A DNA stretch of 64,000 nucleotides, taken from Yoonia litorea. GTDB lineage: Bacteria > Pseudomonadota > Alphaproteobacteria > Rhodobacterales > Rhodobacteraceae. Both the position numbers and the translations under genes were made by a program. Positions 8,043 through 17,286 of this stretch are shown here, piece by piece (within the stretch, counting starts at the first letter, position 1; each line of letters starts with the position of its first letter). The stretch spans positions 434,001 to 498,000 of the forward strand of contig NZ_FOZM01000001.1 in assembly GCF_900114675.1 (NCBI RefSeq), read 5' to 3'. The notes beneath the pieces were generated by a model. That model made no database searches. It had not been told where the DNA came from and was given only the letters and a program-made list of their open reading frames with translations.

Positions 8043-8819
8043 ATGACAACGACCTTGATCGTCCTCGGACATCCAAACCGGCAGTCTTTCACGGGCGCCT
8101 GGGCTGATGCCACGGCAAGAGCGGCATCAGATGCAGGCCACGATGTTCTTTGGTCAGACCTCTATGGCATGGGTTTTGATGCTGCAGAACGCGCTGAACA
8201 CTACAGCGATCAAGGTAAATCTGCTGGCTTTGATCCTCTGAAGGCGCAAGAACATGCAGCCAAAGGCCAACGACTGCCGGCGGATGTTGCGGCAGAGGTT
8301 GCCAAGATCGAGCAGGCAGATCGGATCATTTTTCACTTTCCGATCTGGTGGTTTGGACCGCCTGCAATCGTGAAAGGGTGGTGTGACCGGGCGCTGGTTC
8401 ATGGGGCGCTGCATACCGTAGACGCGCGCTTTGACCGTGGGCGCTGCGTTGGAAAATCTGCGCTATTTTGCGTCTCGACCGGTGCTAACTCGGAGGAATG
8501 TGGCCCAGATGGCAAAGAGGGCGACTTGAAGCTTCAGCTCTGGCCGCTTGCATACACTCTTCGTTACCTCGGGTTTTCGGTCTTGGAGCCACGGACTGTT
8601 CACGGTGTGCATGGCTACTTCGTCGGTGATGAATCGAGTGCACTTGAGGACCGCCTTTCAGGCATTCTCGGGCAGCAGAAGGACGTTATTGCAGGTTACG
8701 ACAGTTTGCCTCGCATGCGGTTCAATGCAGATGATGATTTTGATGACCTTGGTCGTTTGCGACATGACAGCGAGAGCTATTCTGCTTTCATCAGGCATCC
8801 AGACGCCTGCGATAGATGA
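8043..8819 (+). CDS. NAD(P)H:quinone oxidoreductase-type flavodoxin-fold protein
   Basis: A 258-residue protein of the NQO/MdaB group. It opens with a flavodoxin-like strand and loop (TLIVLGHPNRQSFTGA) and has the family block IIFHFPIWWFGPPAIVKGWCDRAL around residue 95, which shapes the flavin and quinone pocket. The predicted role is two-electron reduction of quinones or other electrophiles in the cytosol. It stands alone between rpsA and ihfB, genes that are normally adjacent, so it is probably an insertion into a conserved run. The C-terminal third is less conserved to my eye. Confidence 0.85.
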   Translation: MTTTLIVLGHPNRQSFTGAWADATARAASDAGHDVLWSDLYGMGFDAAERAEHYSDQGKSAGFDPLKAQEHAAKGQRLPADVAAEVAKIEQADRIIFHFPIWWFGPPAIVKGWCDRALVHGALHTVDARFDRGRCVGKSALFCVSTGANSEECGPDGKEGDLKLQLWPLAYTLRYLGFSVLEPRTVHGVHGYFVGDESSALEDRLSGILGQQKDVIAGYDSLPRMRFNADDDFDDLGRLRHDSESYSAFIRHPDACDR

Positions 8820-8933
8820 CGCTGACTCAGCCCGAATCATCATGCCCGGAGATCGGCAACCTGCGCCAGCAACGCGCCGAATCGTGATTCTGGCTCACCA
8901 ATCAATGCTTTGAAGCCGCTCAGAAGGCCGTTT

Positions 8934-8963
8934 TTGACGCAAACGGCAGCTTCCGCCTATTTC
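8934..8963 (+). promoter_or_regulatory. Candidate ihfB promoter
   Basis: TTGACG (8934-8939) and TATTTC (8958-8963) with an 18-base spacer, about 80 bases before ihfB. The -10 match is weak. Apart from this, the 225-base gap after the quinone reductase gene shows nothing I can name. Confidence 0.35.
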
Positions 8964-9044
8964 TTCAAAGAGCCGATTTGCATATAGTCTTTGGAAAAGC
9001 AGGGAAAACCTGCCATTGGTATCTAGGTGTTGGGAGGCTTAACT

Positions 9045-9326
9045 ATGATCCGGTCTGAATTGATTCAGAAACTTGCCGACGAAAACCCGCATCTTTACCA
9101 ACGTGACGTCGAACGGATCGTCAACACCATCTTTGAAGAGATCATTGAAGCGATGGCCCGTGGTGACCGTGTTGAGCTGCGGGGCTTCGGGGCTTTCTCT
9201 GTCAAAAAGCGTGACAGCCGTGTTGGACGCAACCCGCGAACAGGCGAGTCAGTCGAAGTCGAAGAAAAGCACGTGCCGTTCTTCAAGACGGGAAAGTTGC
9301 TGCGTGACCGTCTAAACGGGAATTGA
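9045..9326 (+). CDS. ihfB: Integration host factor subunit beta
   Basis: A 93-residue nucleoid protein that pairs with IhfA to bend DNA sharply. The whole sequence is classical: [19 protein letters not shown] at the start, the [13 protein letters not shown] helix, and the DNA-minor-groove arm with GRNPRTGE. The frame opens at 9027, but the ATG at 9045 has a strong GGGAGG 8 bases upstream and gives the family N-terminus. Confidence 0.97.
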   Translation: MIRSELIQKLADENPHLYQRDVERIVNTIFEEIIEAMARGDRVELRGFGAFSVKKRDSRVGRNPRTGESVEVEEKHVPFFKTGKLLRDRLNGN

Positions 9327-9423
9327 CGCCAAGGGCGGTTGCGCTCACCCCCTGTTGTCCTATCTGATAGTCGTAAGAAGCCGGTGACTCGCTTGCGCCG
9401 CATTTCTGCTGAAGGGGCTGATT

Positions 9424-9780
9424 ATGAAAACCATTCGCTACACCTTCTGGGCTATCGTTGGCCTTTGCCTCATTTTGATCGGGCTCTCTAACCGGGAAAT
9501 GGTGACCGTGCGCGCCATGCCCGAAGCGATGGGAGAACTCATGGGCATGTCGCCTGATATCCAGCTACCGCTGTTTGTGGTGATCTTTTTGGGTGTGGGT
9601 GCCGGTTTGATGATTGGCTTTTTGTGGGAATGGGTTCGGGAACATCGCATTCGCGCCGAAGCACGCGGCAAAGCGCGTGAAGTAGAAAGCCTCAAGCGTG
9701 AGGTCGCGCAACTGCGCGGCGGCACAGGCGAAAGTGCGGCTGCCGACGACGTATTGGCATTGTTGAACCGCCCCAAATGA
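9424..9780 (+). CDS. lapA: LapA-family (DUF1049) inner-membrane protein
   Basis: A 118-residue protein with two hydrophobic segments (about residues 5-22 and 44-68), followed by a charged, coiled-coil-like tail rich in Arg and Glu. This matches the lipopolysaccharide assembly protein A domain found next to ihfB in many proteobacteria. The exact role in alphaproteobacteria is not settled. It overlaps trpF by 4 bases (ATGA), so the two are coupled. Confidence 0.85.
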   Translation: MKTIRYTFWAIVGLCLILIGLSNREMVTVRAMPEAMGELMGMSPDIQLPLFVVIFLGVGAGLMIGFLWEWVREHRIRAEARGKAREVESLKREVAQLRGGTGESAAADDVLALLNRPK

Positions 9781-10427
9781 CGTCCCAGCAGACGCGCGTC
9801 AAAATCTGCGGCCTCAAAACCGCAGATGATATCGCCGCGGCCGTTAATGCGGGCGCATCCTACGTCGGTTTCGTCTTCTTTCCGAAATCCCCCCGCAATA
9901 TCGCAATAGAGGATGCCCGCGCCCTGGCTGCCGAAGTGCCGGTTGGTGTCGCTAAGGTTGCGTTGGTGGTCAACGCTGATGATGCAATGCTTGATGCCAT
10001 CACGTCTGCGGTGCCTCTGGATATCCTGCAGCTTCACGGGTCAGAGAGCCCCGAGCGCGTTTTGGAAATCAAGGCGCGCTATGGTTTGCCTGTCATGAAA
10101 GCCGTCGGTGTGGCCCAAGCCGACGATCTGGACGATCTTGCGCGCTATGGGCAGGTGGCTGACCAGCTTCTTGTTGATGCAAAACCCCCCAAGGGGGCAG
10201 AGCTGCCTGGTGGAAATGGTCTTGCTTTTGATTGGCAACTCATCGCAGGGCGCAAATGGCCCGTGCCGTGGATGCTGGCCGGTGGTCTGGACGCCGGCAA
10301 TGTTGCCGAAGCGATCAGATTGACCGGTGCTCGGCAGGTGGATGTCTCCTCTGGTGTTGAGGTTGCGCCGGGGCAAAAGGATGTCGCGAAAATCGCGGCC
10401 TTCTGCGCAGCCTCTCTGAACAGCTAA
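9777..10427 (+). CDS. trpF: Phosphoribosylanthranilate isomerase
   Basis: Third step from chorismate to tryptophan: an Amadori rearrangement of phosphoribosylanthranilate. The 216-residue TIM barrel shows the catalytic Cys block [10 protein letters not shown] near the start, [11 protein letters not shown], and the phosphate-binding end [13 protein letters not shown] with DVSSGVE. It is coupled to lapA upstream and followed, after 190 bases, by trpB. trpA lies about 7 kb away on the other strand. Confidence 0.96.
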   Translation: MTSQQTRVKICGLKTADDIAAAVNAGASYVGFVFFPKSPRNIAIEDARALAAEVPVGVAKVALVVNADDAMLDAITSAVPLDILQLHGSESPERVLEIKARYGLPVMKAVGVAQADDLDDLARYGQVADQLLVDAKPPKGAELPGGNGLAFDWQLIAGRKWPVPWMLAGGLDAGNVAEAIRLTGARQVDVSSGVEVAPGQKDVAKIAAFCAASLNS

Positions 10428-10460
10428 GCACTCTTTCAACAGATTTACGGTTATCGGGCG

Positions 10461-10480
10461 GTTCATCCCTTCGGGTGAAC
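10461..10480 (+). promoter_or_regulatory. Hairpin in the trpF-trpB gap
   Basis: GTTCATCC (10461-10468) pairs with GGGTGAAC (10473-10480), 8 bp with one wobble. It is not followed at once by a T-run. I see no leader peptide rich in Trp codons in the 190-base gap, so there is no sign of classical attenuation. Confidence 0.35.
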
Positions 10481-10617
10481 GTTCTGAAGCGTTCAATCCG
10501 TCACTGTTTTTCACAATGATCCGGTTCGATTTTTCCGCCGCTCTGCGGCTTTTGTCGCCCTTTACCTTGGCTTGACGACTCGCTACTTCTCTGCGGTGCG
10601 AAACAGGTAGGTGTCTT

Positions 10618-11844
10618 ATGGCGAACGATCTCTTCAACAGCTTCATGACCGGCCCCGATGACAAGGGACGCTTTGGCAAATTCGGTGGACGGTTTGTCTC
10701 TGAAACGCTGATGCCGTTGATCCTTGAGCTTGAAGAGCAATACGAACACGCCAAAACCGATCCTACGTTCTGGGCGGAGATGCATGATCTCTGGACCCAC
10801 TACGTCGGACGTCCCAGCCCGCTTTACCACGCTGAGCGTCTGACCGACCATCTTGGCGGGGCCAAGATCTACATGAAACGGGATGAGCTGAACCATACCG
10901 GCGCGCATAAGATCAACAACGTGCTTGGTCAGATCATTCTGGCCCGCCGCATGGGTAAAACGCGGATTATCGCAGAAACAGGCGCTGGCCAGCACGGTGT
11001 CGCCACGGCGACAGTCTGTGCCAAATTCGGCCTGAAGTGCGTTGTCTACATGGGTGCACACGACGTGGAGCGTCAGGCCCCGAACGTGTTCCGTATGAAG
11101 CTGTTGGGGGCAGAAGTGGTCGCCGTCACATCTGGCCGCGGTACGCTCAAGGATGCTATGAACGATGCGCTGCGCGATTGGGTGACTAACGTGCGCGACA
11201 CTTTCTACTGCATTGGCACTGTAGCAGGCCCGCACCCTTATCCGGCAATGGTGCGCGATTTTCAGGCCATTATCGGCAAAGAAACCAAGGAACAGATGCA
11301 TGCCGCAGAAGGGCGGCTGCCTGACACAGTGATTGCCGCTATCGGTGGCGGGTCAAACGCGATGGGTCTGTTTTACCCGTTCCTCGACGATAAAGACGTA
11401 CGGATCATCGGTGTCGAAGCAGGCGGCAAGGGCGTCAATGAAAAGATGGAGCACTGCGCCTCTCTGACCGGCGGGCGTCCCGGCGTCCTGCATGGCAACC
11501 GCACATATCTGCTGCAAGATGACGTGGGCCAAATTCTGGAGGGGTATTCGATCTCCGCGGGCCTCGATTACCCCGGTATCGGCCCTGAACATAGCTGGCT
11601 GCACGATATCGGACGTGCAGAGTATGTCTCGATTACCGACAAGGAAGCCCTGGAGGCCTTCCAGCTTTGCTGCGCTCAGGAAGGGATCATTCCAGCGCTG
11701 GAGCCATCTCATGCGCTCGCTCATGTGATGAAGATCGCGCCTGAACTTCCCAAGGACCACTTGTTGGTGATGAACATGTGCGGACGCGGTGACAAGGACA
11801 TCTTCACGGTCGCCAAGCATCTTGGATTTGACATGGAAACCTGA
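10618..11844 (+). CDS. trpB: Tryptophan synthase beta chain
   Basis: Condenses indole with serine using PLP. The 408-residue length is typical. The PLP lysine block [13 protein letters not shown] lies near residue 95, the phosphate-binding GGGSNAMG around residue 244, and [12 protein letters not shown] is present. Start at ATG 10618 with AGGTAG upstream. Its partner trpA is on the opposite strand at 19.2-20.0 kb, so the two subunits are not co-transcribed here. Confidence 0.97.
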   Translation: MANDLFNSFMTGPDDKGRFGKFGGRFVSETLMPLILELEEQYEHAKTDPTFWAEMHDLWTHYVGRPSPLYHAERLTDHLGGAKIYMKRDELNHTGAHKINNVLGQIILARRMGKTRIIAETGAGQHGVATATVCAKFGLKCVVYMGAHDVERQAPNVFRMKLLGAEVVAVTSGRGTLKDAMNDALRDWVTNVRDTFYCIGTVAGPHPYPAMVRDFQAIIGKETKEQMHAAEGRLPDTVIAAIGGGSNAMGLFYPFLDDKDVRIIGVEAGGKGVNEKMEHCASLTGGRPGVLHGNRTYLLQDDVGQILEGYSISAGLDYPGIGPEHSWLHDIGRAEYVSITDKEALEAFQLCCAQEGIIPALEPSHALAHVMKIAPELPKDHLLVMNMCGRGDKDIFTVAKHLGFDMET

Positions 11845-11849
11845 ACAAC

Positions 11850-11873
11850 AGGCCTAAACTTCGGTTTAGGCCT
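11850..11873. terminator. Hairpin with TTCG tetraloop after trpB
   Basis: Perfect 10-bp stem AGGCCTAAAC (11850-11859) and GTTTAGGCCT (11864-11873) capped by TTCG. No T-run follows, yet the position six bases after the trpB stop and the stable tetraloop suggest a transcript end or mRNA stabiliser. Confidence 0.6.
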
Positions 11874-11964
11874 CATGTTGACCCGTTTACAGCACGCGCG
11901 AGAGTCATGATATGGTGCAGGTAGAGAGACACTGTGCCGGCAACATGGCGCGAGGGGTGGGTCC

Positions 11965-12486
11965 ATGATCAAGAAAATTGCACTTTGCATTGCACTGATG
12001 GGTGTCCCTCATCTGGCGTCTGCACAATCGATCCAGGACCAGATCATTTCTCAGCTTGCTGATCAGGGCTTTGGAGAAATGCAGCTCAGCCGCACGTGGC
12101 TTGGACGTGTCCAGATCATTGCGTACCGTGGCGATCTTCGGCGTGAATTGGTCTTTCATCCGCAAACCGGCGAAATCCTCCGCGACTTCTGGGAAGTGGA
12201 TGAGGATGATCGCGCCCCGTCGCTGTTTAATCCGCGCAGGAGCGATGAGGACGATGAAGGCCGCGACAACGACGACGATGATCGCGATGATGATGGGTCC
12301 GATCGCGATGATGACCGCGATGGCCATCGTGATGATGATCGCGATGATGATGATCGCGATGATGATGATCGCGATGATGATGATCGCGACGATGATCGTG
12401 ACGACGATGATGATGACGACGACGAGAAGGACGACCGCGACGACCGCCGCGACGACAAGCGCGAGAATGATCGTGACGACGACTAG
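11965..12486 (+). CDS. Secreted PepSY-like protein with an Asp/Arg repeat tail
   Basis: A 173-residue protein with a clear signal peptide (cleavage likely after HLASA near residue 20). A short PepSY-like domain follows (about residues 22-75: IQDQIISQLADQGFGEMQ, then ELVFHPQTGEILRD). From about residue 78 on it is almost pure Asp and Arg. Part of the tail comes from three exact 15-bp DNA repeats at 12343-12387 encoding DDDDR. Such acidic tails can bind Ca2+ or other cations; that is inference. The membrane-bound LuxR regulator starts 30 bases downstream, which suggests a functional pair. Confidence 0.7.
   Translation: MIKKIALCIALMGVPHLASAQSIQDQIISQLADQGFGEMQLSRTWLGRVQIIAYRGDLRRELVFHPQTGEILRDFWEVDEDDRAPSLFNPRRSDEDDEGRDNDDDDRDDDGSDRDDDRDGHRDDDRDDDDRDDDDRDDDDRDDDRDDDDDDDDEKDDRDDRRDDKRENDRDDD
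12343..12387 (+). repeat. Three tandem 15-bp repeats coding DDDDR
   Basis: Three exact copies of GATGATGATGATCGC at 12343-12357, 12358-12372 and 12373-12387, inside the Asp/Arg-rich tail of the PepSY-like gene. Degenerate copies flank them. Copy number could vary between strains by slippage without changing the frame. Confidence 0.85.
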
Positions 12487-12516
12487 ATCATCTGTCTGAC
12501 GGGAAGAGACCTTCCA

Positions 12517-12990
12517 ATGAATTCCAAGGCGGTCTTTGCGGTTGTTGCGTTACAGGTCTTTTGTGCTGCTCTTTTTACCTTCCAAATTGCCTCTTCGGTG
12601 TTCGGATTTGCCCCATACGGTTGGCAGCTATATGAATTGATCGAGATCGGCGCGGCCCTTGGACTGATCATCGGGTCTGCGCTTGGTTGGGTGGTGTTGC
12701 GGCGCACCGTACAGCGCAACTCTATCGTTGAAGACCAGCTTCGCTTGGCGTCAGGCGCATTTATGGACGTGCTTGAAGAACGCTTCACCGATTGGGATCT
12801 GACACCTGCGGAGCGCGATGTGGCGCTCTTTGCAATCAAGGGGATGTCCACGCAAGAAATCGCGGGTCTGCGCGGCGTCAGTGAAGGAACCGTCAAAGCA
12901 CAGACAAACGCGATCTATCGCAAAGCTGGCGTAAGCGGGCGCACCCAGCTTCTTAGCCTTTTCATCGACGAGTTGATGGTGGCTGACTAG
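12517..12990 (+). CDS. Membrane-anchored LuxR-type HTH regulator
   Basis: A 157-residue protein. Two hydrophobic segments (about residues 5-28 and 38-62) are followed by a C-terminal LuxR/GerE DNA-binding domain (about 90-150) with the signature LTPAERDVALFAIKGMSTQEIAGLRGVSEGTVKAQTNAIYRKAGVSGRTQLLS. There is no receiver or autoinducer domain, so any signal must be sensed at or in the membrane. It follows the secreted Asp/Arg-rich protein by 30 bases and probably shares its transcript. Its stop overlaps the convergent DUF2237 gene by 4 bases. Confidence 0.85.
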   Translation: MNSKAVFAVVALQVFCAALFTFQIASSVFGFAPYGWQLYELIEIGAALGLIIGSALGWVVLRRTVQRNSIVEDQLRLASGAFMDVLEERFTDWDLTPAERDVALFAIKGMSTQEIAGLRGVSEGTVKAQTNAIYRKAGVSGRTQLLSLFIDELMVAD

Positions 12991-13367
12991 CTTTCGGCAT
13001 CGACTGCGTGCTCGCGCAGCACATCAATCGGCACAATATCCAGCGCGCGGACATGCGTTGACTGCAGGGTGACTTGAGGTGCGCAGCCTTCCTCATGTGC
13101 TTGCAAGAAGCGACTGGCGCATAGGCACCAGCCATCTCCGGGTTTCAGACCTGCAAACCCATACTCTGGCCGCGGCGTGCTCAGGTCGTTGCCGACATAC
13201 TTCGAGAAAGCCAGAAACTCTGCCGTCATGACAGCACAGACGGTGTGGCTGCCGTGGTCAGCAGCGCAGGTATCGCAGGCGCCGTTTCGGAAAAACCCCG
13301 TCATCGGCGCCGTTGAACATGTCGCGAGCGGGCCACCGAGGACGTTGAATGACGGGTCTTTTTCCAT
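12987..13367 (-). CDS. DUF2237 family protein
   Basis: A 126-residue Cys-rich protein. It matches DUF2237 by the opening NVLGGPLATCSTAPMTGFFRNGACDT, the central GSHTVCAVMTAEFLAFSKYVGNDLSTP and the GLKPGDGWCLCASRFLQA block. The several Cys and His suggest metal binding, but no activity is established to my knowledge. The ATG at 13367 has GAGGAGC upstream; longer versions of the frame lack support. It is transcribed leftwards after the DUF2332 gene, 40 bases away. Confidence 0.8.
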   Translation of the reverse strand: MEKDPSFNVLGGPLATCSTAPMTGFFRNGACDTCAADHGSHTVCAVMTAEFLAFSKYVGNDLSTPRPEYGFAGLKPGDGWCLCASRFLQAHEEGCAPQVTLQSTHVRALDIVPIDVLREHAVDAES

Positions 13368-13407
13368 GTTGGCGCTCCTCTCAGATCTCAGATTAGACCT
13401 AAGGCGA

Positions 13408-14448
13408 TCAGACGGCTTGACCACCAGTCCAGTTGACCCAGCGCCCATGAAAGTCGGCACGGCCGAAATCGAGAGTAAGATTGCCCGGCCAAACCCGCAG
13501 CGTAAGAGCAGCACCTTTACCGCTTCCGTCATTTTCCATGCCGAACCAAGCCAGTGGGCTGCGGTCTGTAGCGTGCTCTCCTGCGGCTTCGATCATCTTC
13601 CTGCCGCGCTCTTGCGCGGCTCTGGGGAAATACTGCCAGGCGACAGTGCTGTAGATGAGGTGCGTTTCACCATCTTGATGGTCAAGCCGCCCTTCCAACC
13701 AGTCAATCGCATCCCCCTTGGTCACAGGCGTTTTTGCAGCGGCGATCGCTGCGCGGGTCAACGCCAATCGGTGCGGCTGGTCCGGCCACAGGTAGGCCTG
13801 CAGGCGCAAGGCATCGTCGGGATCCGCAGGGTTCAACGGGTTGAGGTCAACACCACCGCGACGCGTGATCTGCGGTGTTGATTGTGGGGGCAAGGGGCCG
13901 TCCCACTCCGGGGTGAGTGTCAGGACAGGCCCAGCAGGTCCGTAGAGCTCTCCCTCCAGCGCAAGCGCGTAGCTGTGCCAGTGCAGGTTCAGACCGCCGC
14001 TTGCCCCCAGTTCCGAGGTTCTGATGGGCAGACCGAAGCGTTCAGTCAGGACGTGACCAATCGGGATCAGCGTGACAGAGCGACGTACCTCATTTGTTTG
14101 AGGCACGCTGTCGAGCCACAGGTTCAGGTGGTTCACCTCGGTTGTCATGACGTCGCAGATAGCGGCCCAGAGTTCATCATCGTTCGCCCGTTCAGGCGGA
14201 TAAACTGTTGCAAGCTGCGCGTGGCCTGTCAGGTGCAGCGCATGAAGCGCGCCTGCCAGCCGCAGCGGGACCGATTGCGCGGCCGGCCCAATTTCACCTT
14301 CCCAAGCGAAAATGCGGTCACGGATCGGACCTTCGGGCCACGTTCGCGTTGCACAAAGGCGCATCAACTGCCCCATGAAGGGAGAGTCGAGGTTTTCACA
14401 GGCCCGCGCCTGAACATGGAAGGCTTCGGCAACTTTTGAGGGGATCAC
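13408..14448 (-). CDS. DUF2332 family protein
   Basis: A 346-residue protein. I recognise the family from the N-terminal helical part (QARACENLDSPFMGQLMRL), the ELGASGGLNLHWH block near residue 145 that resembles a SAM-binding glycine loop, and the STVAWQYFP segment. Function is unknown. A methyltransferase-like fold is a guess from the glycine-rich block. It overlaps the pth stop by 4 bases (ATGA), so it is translated from the pth mRNA. Confidence 0.75.
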   Translation of the reverse strand: MIPSKVAEAFHVQARACENLDSPFMGQLMRLCATRTWPEGPIRDRIFAWEGEIGPAAQSVPLRLAGALHALHLTGHAQLATVYPPERANDDELWAAICDVMTTEVNHLNLWLDSVPQTNEVRRSVTLIPIGHVLTERFGLPIRTSELGASGGLNLHWHSYALALEGELYGPAGPVLTLTPEWDGPLPPQSTPQITRRGGVDLNPLNPADPDDALRLQAYLWPDQPHRLALTRAAIAAAKTPVTKGDAIDWLEGRLDHQDGETHLIYSTVAWQYFPRAAQERGRKMIEAAGEHATDRSPLAWFGMENDGSGKGAALTLRVWPGNLTLDFGRADFHGRWVNWTGGQAV

Positions 14449-15128
14449 TTGAACTTATCCACCAGCTTCTGTAGCGGCGATCTGTTGTCGGCCGATGGTG
14501 GCGTTTCTTTTTTCGATTTCGGCGCTGACTGCTTGGTTGTAGCTGACTTTGATGAGCGTGGCGGGTTGGTGCGCAGTGAGATGGCGTTCTGGAACTTGCC
14601 GCCGTCACCGTCTACGAGGTGTGCAACACCGTCCCCAATCCCTCGCAGGAGATCATCCAGCCATTCGGCATCTGCCTTGGGAAAGTCGCGCAGCACATAT
14701 CCGGGAACGGCATCCTTGTGCCCCGGATGCCCGACGCCAAGTCTGACGCGGTCATATTCGGGGCCAATATGCGCATGAATCGAGCGCAGTCCGTTATGGC
14801 CCGCGTGACCACCACCGGTTTTCAGCCTGACTTTCCCCGGTGCGAGGTCAATCTCGTCATGAAAGACAATCACGTCCGCAGGTTCGAGCTTGAGATACCG
14901 CATCGCTTCGCCAACGGACTGCCCGGACAGGTTCATAAATGTTTCAGGCTTCAGCAGGGCAACTTTGCTTGTCCCCAGTCGGCCTTCGCTGATTTGCCCT
15001 TGGAACTTTGACTTCCAGCCAGAAAACCCGTGATCCGACGCGATCTGGTCCATCGCCATAAAGCCGATGTTGTGACGGTTGCGCGCGTATTTTGCGCCAG
15101 GATTGCCGAGGCCTACGAGAAGTTTCAT
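14445..15128 (-). CDS. pth: Peptidyl-tRNA hydrolase
   Basis: Releases tRNA from peptidyl-tRNAs that drop off the ribosome. Conserved parts are GLGNPGAKYARNRHNIGFMAMD (catalytic His near residue 20), FMNLSGQSV, and the D-E pair in VIVFHDEIDL followed by GGHAGHNGLRSI. At 227 residues it is about 30 longer than E. coli Pth; the extra part is a basic, Ser/Lys-rich tail after about residue 190. rplY lies upstream on the same strand, a common pairing. Confidence 0.96.
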   Translation of the reverse strand: MKLLVGLGNPGAKYARNRHNIGFMAMDQIASDHGFSGWKSKFQGQISEGRLGTSKVALLKPETFMNLSGQSVGEAMRYLKLEPADVIVFHDEIDLAPGKVRLKTGGGHAGHNGLRSIHAHIGPEYDRVRLGVGHPGHKDAVPGYVLRDFPKADAEWLDDLLRGIGDGVAHLVDGDGGKFQNAISLRTNPPRSSKSATTKQSAPKSKKETPPSADNRSPLQKLVDKFK

Positions 15129-15235
15129 GCTGCTAGTCTTACCCGCACAGACTGGCAGGTGCCAGTAACTACGAACGCCATATAGGTTTTGGGGCGTCCA
15201 AAGGCTTCGCTGCCACCGTCGATGTCATGCAAAGT

Positions 15236-15264
15236 AAAAAGGGCGCCCCAGCGGGGACGCCCTT
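15236..15264 (-). terminator. rplY intrinsic terminator
   Basis: Read on the minus strand: stem AAGGGCG-A-CCCC (15264-15253) and GGGGCGCCCTT (15249-15239), with one bulged base and a 3-base loop, followed by a T-run (plus-strand AAAAA before 15241). Confidence 0.85.
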
Positions 15265-15288
15265 CATCGTTCAGCGGTGTCGCTGAGC

Positions 15289-15936
15289 TTATTCTTCTGT
15301 CGCTTCTTCTGCGGCCTCTTCGCCGGAGTCTTCGCTTTCGTCGCCATCATCATCGTCGGCCAGAACCGAACGAGGTGCGGAGATGTTGGCGATGACGAAG
15401 TCGCGGTCGATTGTTGGCTTTGCGCCTTCTGGCAGTGTCACGCTGCTGATGGAGATCGTGTCACCCATCTCTGCGTTTGCCAGATCGACGACGATGCTTT
15501 CAGGGATTTCGCCTGCGAGAACTTCAAGCTCGACTTCAGGGCGTACCACGGCGAGAACGCCGCCTTTCTTGACGCCAGGTGCTGTATCTGCGTTGAGGAA
15601 CTCAACAGGGATAAACAGCTTCACGCGGCTTGTACGCTTCAGGCGCATCAGGTCGATATGGACCGGCAGGTCCTTGACCACGTCACGCTGAACGCCACGG
15701 CAGATCACGCGCACATCGTCCTGACCTTCAATCTTGAGATTGAAAAGTGTGGACATGAAGCGGCCTTTGCGCAGCATGGTCAGCAGGTAGTTGAATGGGA
15801 TGCTGATGGATTGGGGCTCTGCGCCACCACCATAAACAATGCCAGGTACGTCGCCATCACGGCGAGCTTGGCGGGCGGCCCCCTTGCCTGTCCCCGCGCG
15901 TACCTTGGCGTTCAGATCAGGGATCTTTCCAGCCAT
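15289..15936 (-). CDS. rplY: 50S ribosomal protein L25 (general stress protein CTC type)
   Basis: A 215-residue two-domain L25 that binds 5S rRNA. The N-terminal domain has [27 protein letters not shown], and the C-terminal CTC domain has [18 protein letters not shown] and the [17 protein letters not shown] block. The acidic tail after about residue 190 (rich in Asp, Glu, Ala) is common in alphaproteobacteria. It has its own terminator, although pth continues on the same strand. Confidence 0.96.
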   Translation of the reverse strand: MAGKIPDLNAKVRAGTGKGAARQARRDGDVPGIVYGGGAEPQSISIPFNYLLTMLRKGRFMSTLFNLKIEGQDDVRVICRGVQRDVVKDLPVHIDLMRLKRTSRVKLFIPVEFLNADTAPGVKKGGVLAVVRPEVELEVLAGEIPESIVVDLANAEMGDTISISSVTLPEGAKPTIDRDFVIANISAPRSVLADDDDGDESEDSGEEAAEEATEE

Positions 15937-16092
15937 AGTATCTTTCCTTCGATGTAGGGGCCCGCCTCCAAGGGTGTCCGAGCCCGATGAAGCCTGCCCA
16001 ATAGACGGATTGTGACGGATTGAAAAGAGGTTTTATCCCAGATTTCACTTTGGGAGTTGCTTTGGAAAATTTTGCGTTTCAACGATGCGCCT

Positions 16093-17226
16093 ATGTCTGT
16101 TGTGAATGCGCTCAAGCTCTCTTATCGCCCCGCCGCCGCCTTTGTGATTATTGGCCTGTTTTGGGGTTGTTTCGCCGCCTATGTCCCCGTCATCAAGGCG
16201 CAGCTCGGGGCGTCAGATGCCTTGTTTGGAACGTTGTTGCTGGGATCGGCCCTAGGGCTTGTTTCAGCCATGTGGCTTGCGCCGCGCGCAGACCGCATTC
16301 TGGGTTCGCGCGCCATGCAGGTCGGCGCGTTTGTTCTTGCCTTTGCGTGGCTTTGGCCGGGACAAATGACAGCGCCGCTTCTGTTTGCTGCGGCAATGGG
16401 CTTTGTCGGGCTGGCCTCAGGTTTGCTTGACGTTGTGATGAACGCGCGGGTGAGCGAGCTTGAGGCCCGCCACGCAAAACCATTGATGAATGCAAATCAC
16501 GCGATGTTTTCTGTGGCTTATGCGGTTGGGGCATTGGTGGTCGGCGTCACCCGAGAAGCAGGGATACCGCCAGCGCCTGTCTTTGCTGGCTTTGGTCTCG
16601 TGACTTTGGCTCTCTTGCCGCTCTTGCGTGTAGACGTGACTGTCGTTGAGGCAGAGGAAGGCTATTCCGGTGGCTACCCGTCGGGGATCATTCTTCTGTG
16701 CGGTGCGATTGTGCTGGTTGCCTTTATGTCAGAGGCGACGGTCGAGGCGTGGTCGGCCTTGCACATCGAGCGGACGTTGGGCGGCGGGGCCGCAGAAGGC
16801 GCACTGGGTCCTGCGATGCTGGGGCTTACGATGGCGATTGGACGCTTTTCAGGGCAAGCCGTGGCGGAGCGCTTCAAAGAGGTGAATGTGGTCCTGATCG
16901 CGGCGCTGCTGTCCGCTGTGGGTGCAGTCATCGCAGCCTTGGCGCCGTCCCCGGCTGTGGCTTACCTGGGATTCGGGATCCTTGGTTTGGGTGTTTCAGT
17001 GATCGGACCGATTGGGATTGCTTTAGCTGGCAAGCTGGTGGCCCCTCATTTGCGCACCGAAGCGATCAGCAAAGCTGCGGTGATCGGCTTTTCCGGATTC
17101 TTCCTCGCGCCGGTCGCAATGGGTGTCCTGTCTGAGGCCTTTGGACTCAGGGTCGCATTTCTGGGGGTCGCTGCTTTGTTGCTCAGCGCTGTCCCGCTTG
17201 CTTTGACTGTCAAACGGCGGCACTGA
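16093..17226 (+). CDS. Major facilitator superfamily transporter
   Basis: A 377-residue protein with about twelve hydrophobic helices, of the compact MFS group that includes YbjJ-like carriers. The loop between helices 2 and 3 carries LAPRADRILGSRAM, a loose form of the MFS motif. The substrate cannot be told from sequence. The ATG at 16093 (MSVVNALKLSYRPAAAFV) fits the usual N-terminus; the frame is open upstream to 16057. A hairpin lies between its stop and the convergent small-protein gene. Confidence 0.85.
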   Translation: MSVVNALKLSYRPAAAFVIIGLFWGCFAAYVPVIKAQLGASDALFGTLLLGSALGLVSAMWLAPRADRILGSRAMQVGAFVLAFAWLWPGQMTAPLLFAAAMGFVGLASGLLDVVMNARVSELEARHAKPLMNANHAMFSVAYAVGALVVGVTREAGIPPAPVFAGFGLVTLALLPLLRVDVTVVEAEEGYSGGYPSGIILLCGAIVLVAFMSEATVEAWSALHIERTLGGGAAEGALGPAMLGLTMAIGRFSGQAVAERFKEVNVVLIAALLSAVGAVIAALAPSPAVAYLGFGILGLGVSVIGPIGIALAGKLVAPHLRTEAISKAAVIGFSGFFLAPVAMGVLSEAFGLRVAFLGVAALLLSAVPLALTVKRRH

Positions 17227-17228
17227 AC

Positions 17229-17258
17229 GAAAAAGGGTGGCTGCTTTCGCAACCACCC
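17229..17258 (-). terminator. Terminator between convergent genes
   Basis: Stem GGGTGG-C-TGC (17235-17244) and GCA-A-CCACCC (17249-17258) with a TTTC loop. On the minus strand it is followed by TTTTTC, so it mainly serves the 72-residue protein gene; it may also stop the MFS transcript. Confidence 0.8.
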
Positions 17259-17286
17259 CTCGAAACCTGCAACGCAAGTAACGTGT

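Noticed and set aside
6227-8113. A 628-codon open frame antisense to rpsA
   Set aside because: It arises from the strong codon bias of rpsA, covers it exactly, has no ribosome binding site and no recognisable domain.
8820-9044. A tRNA or small RNA gene in the gap before ihfB
   Set aside because: No cloverleaf or stable hairpin with T-run could be found. Only a weak promoter candidate is visible.
10461-10495. A second LexA-type site, GTTC...GTTC, in the trpF-trpB gap
   Set aside because: The spacing there is six bases (GTTCTGAAGCGTTC), not the required seven, and trpB is not an SOS gene.
12240-12480. Non-coding simple-sequence repeat
   Set aside because: The GAT/GAC-rich tract keeps one open frame joined to a signal peptide and PepSY-like domain, so it is coding.
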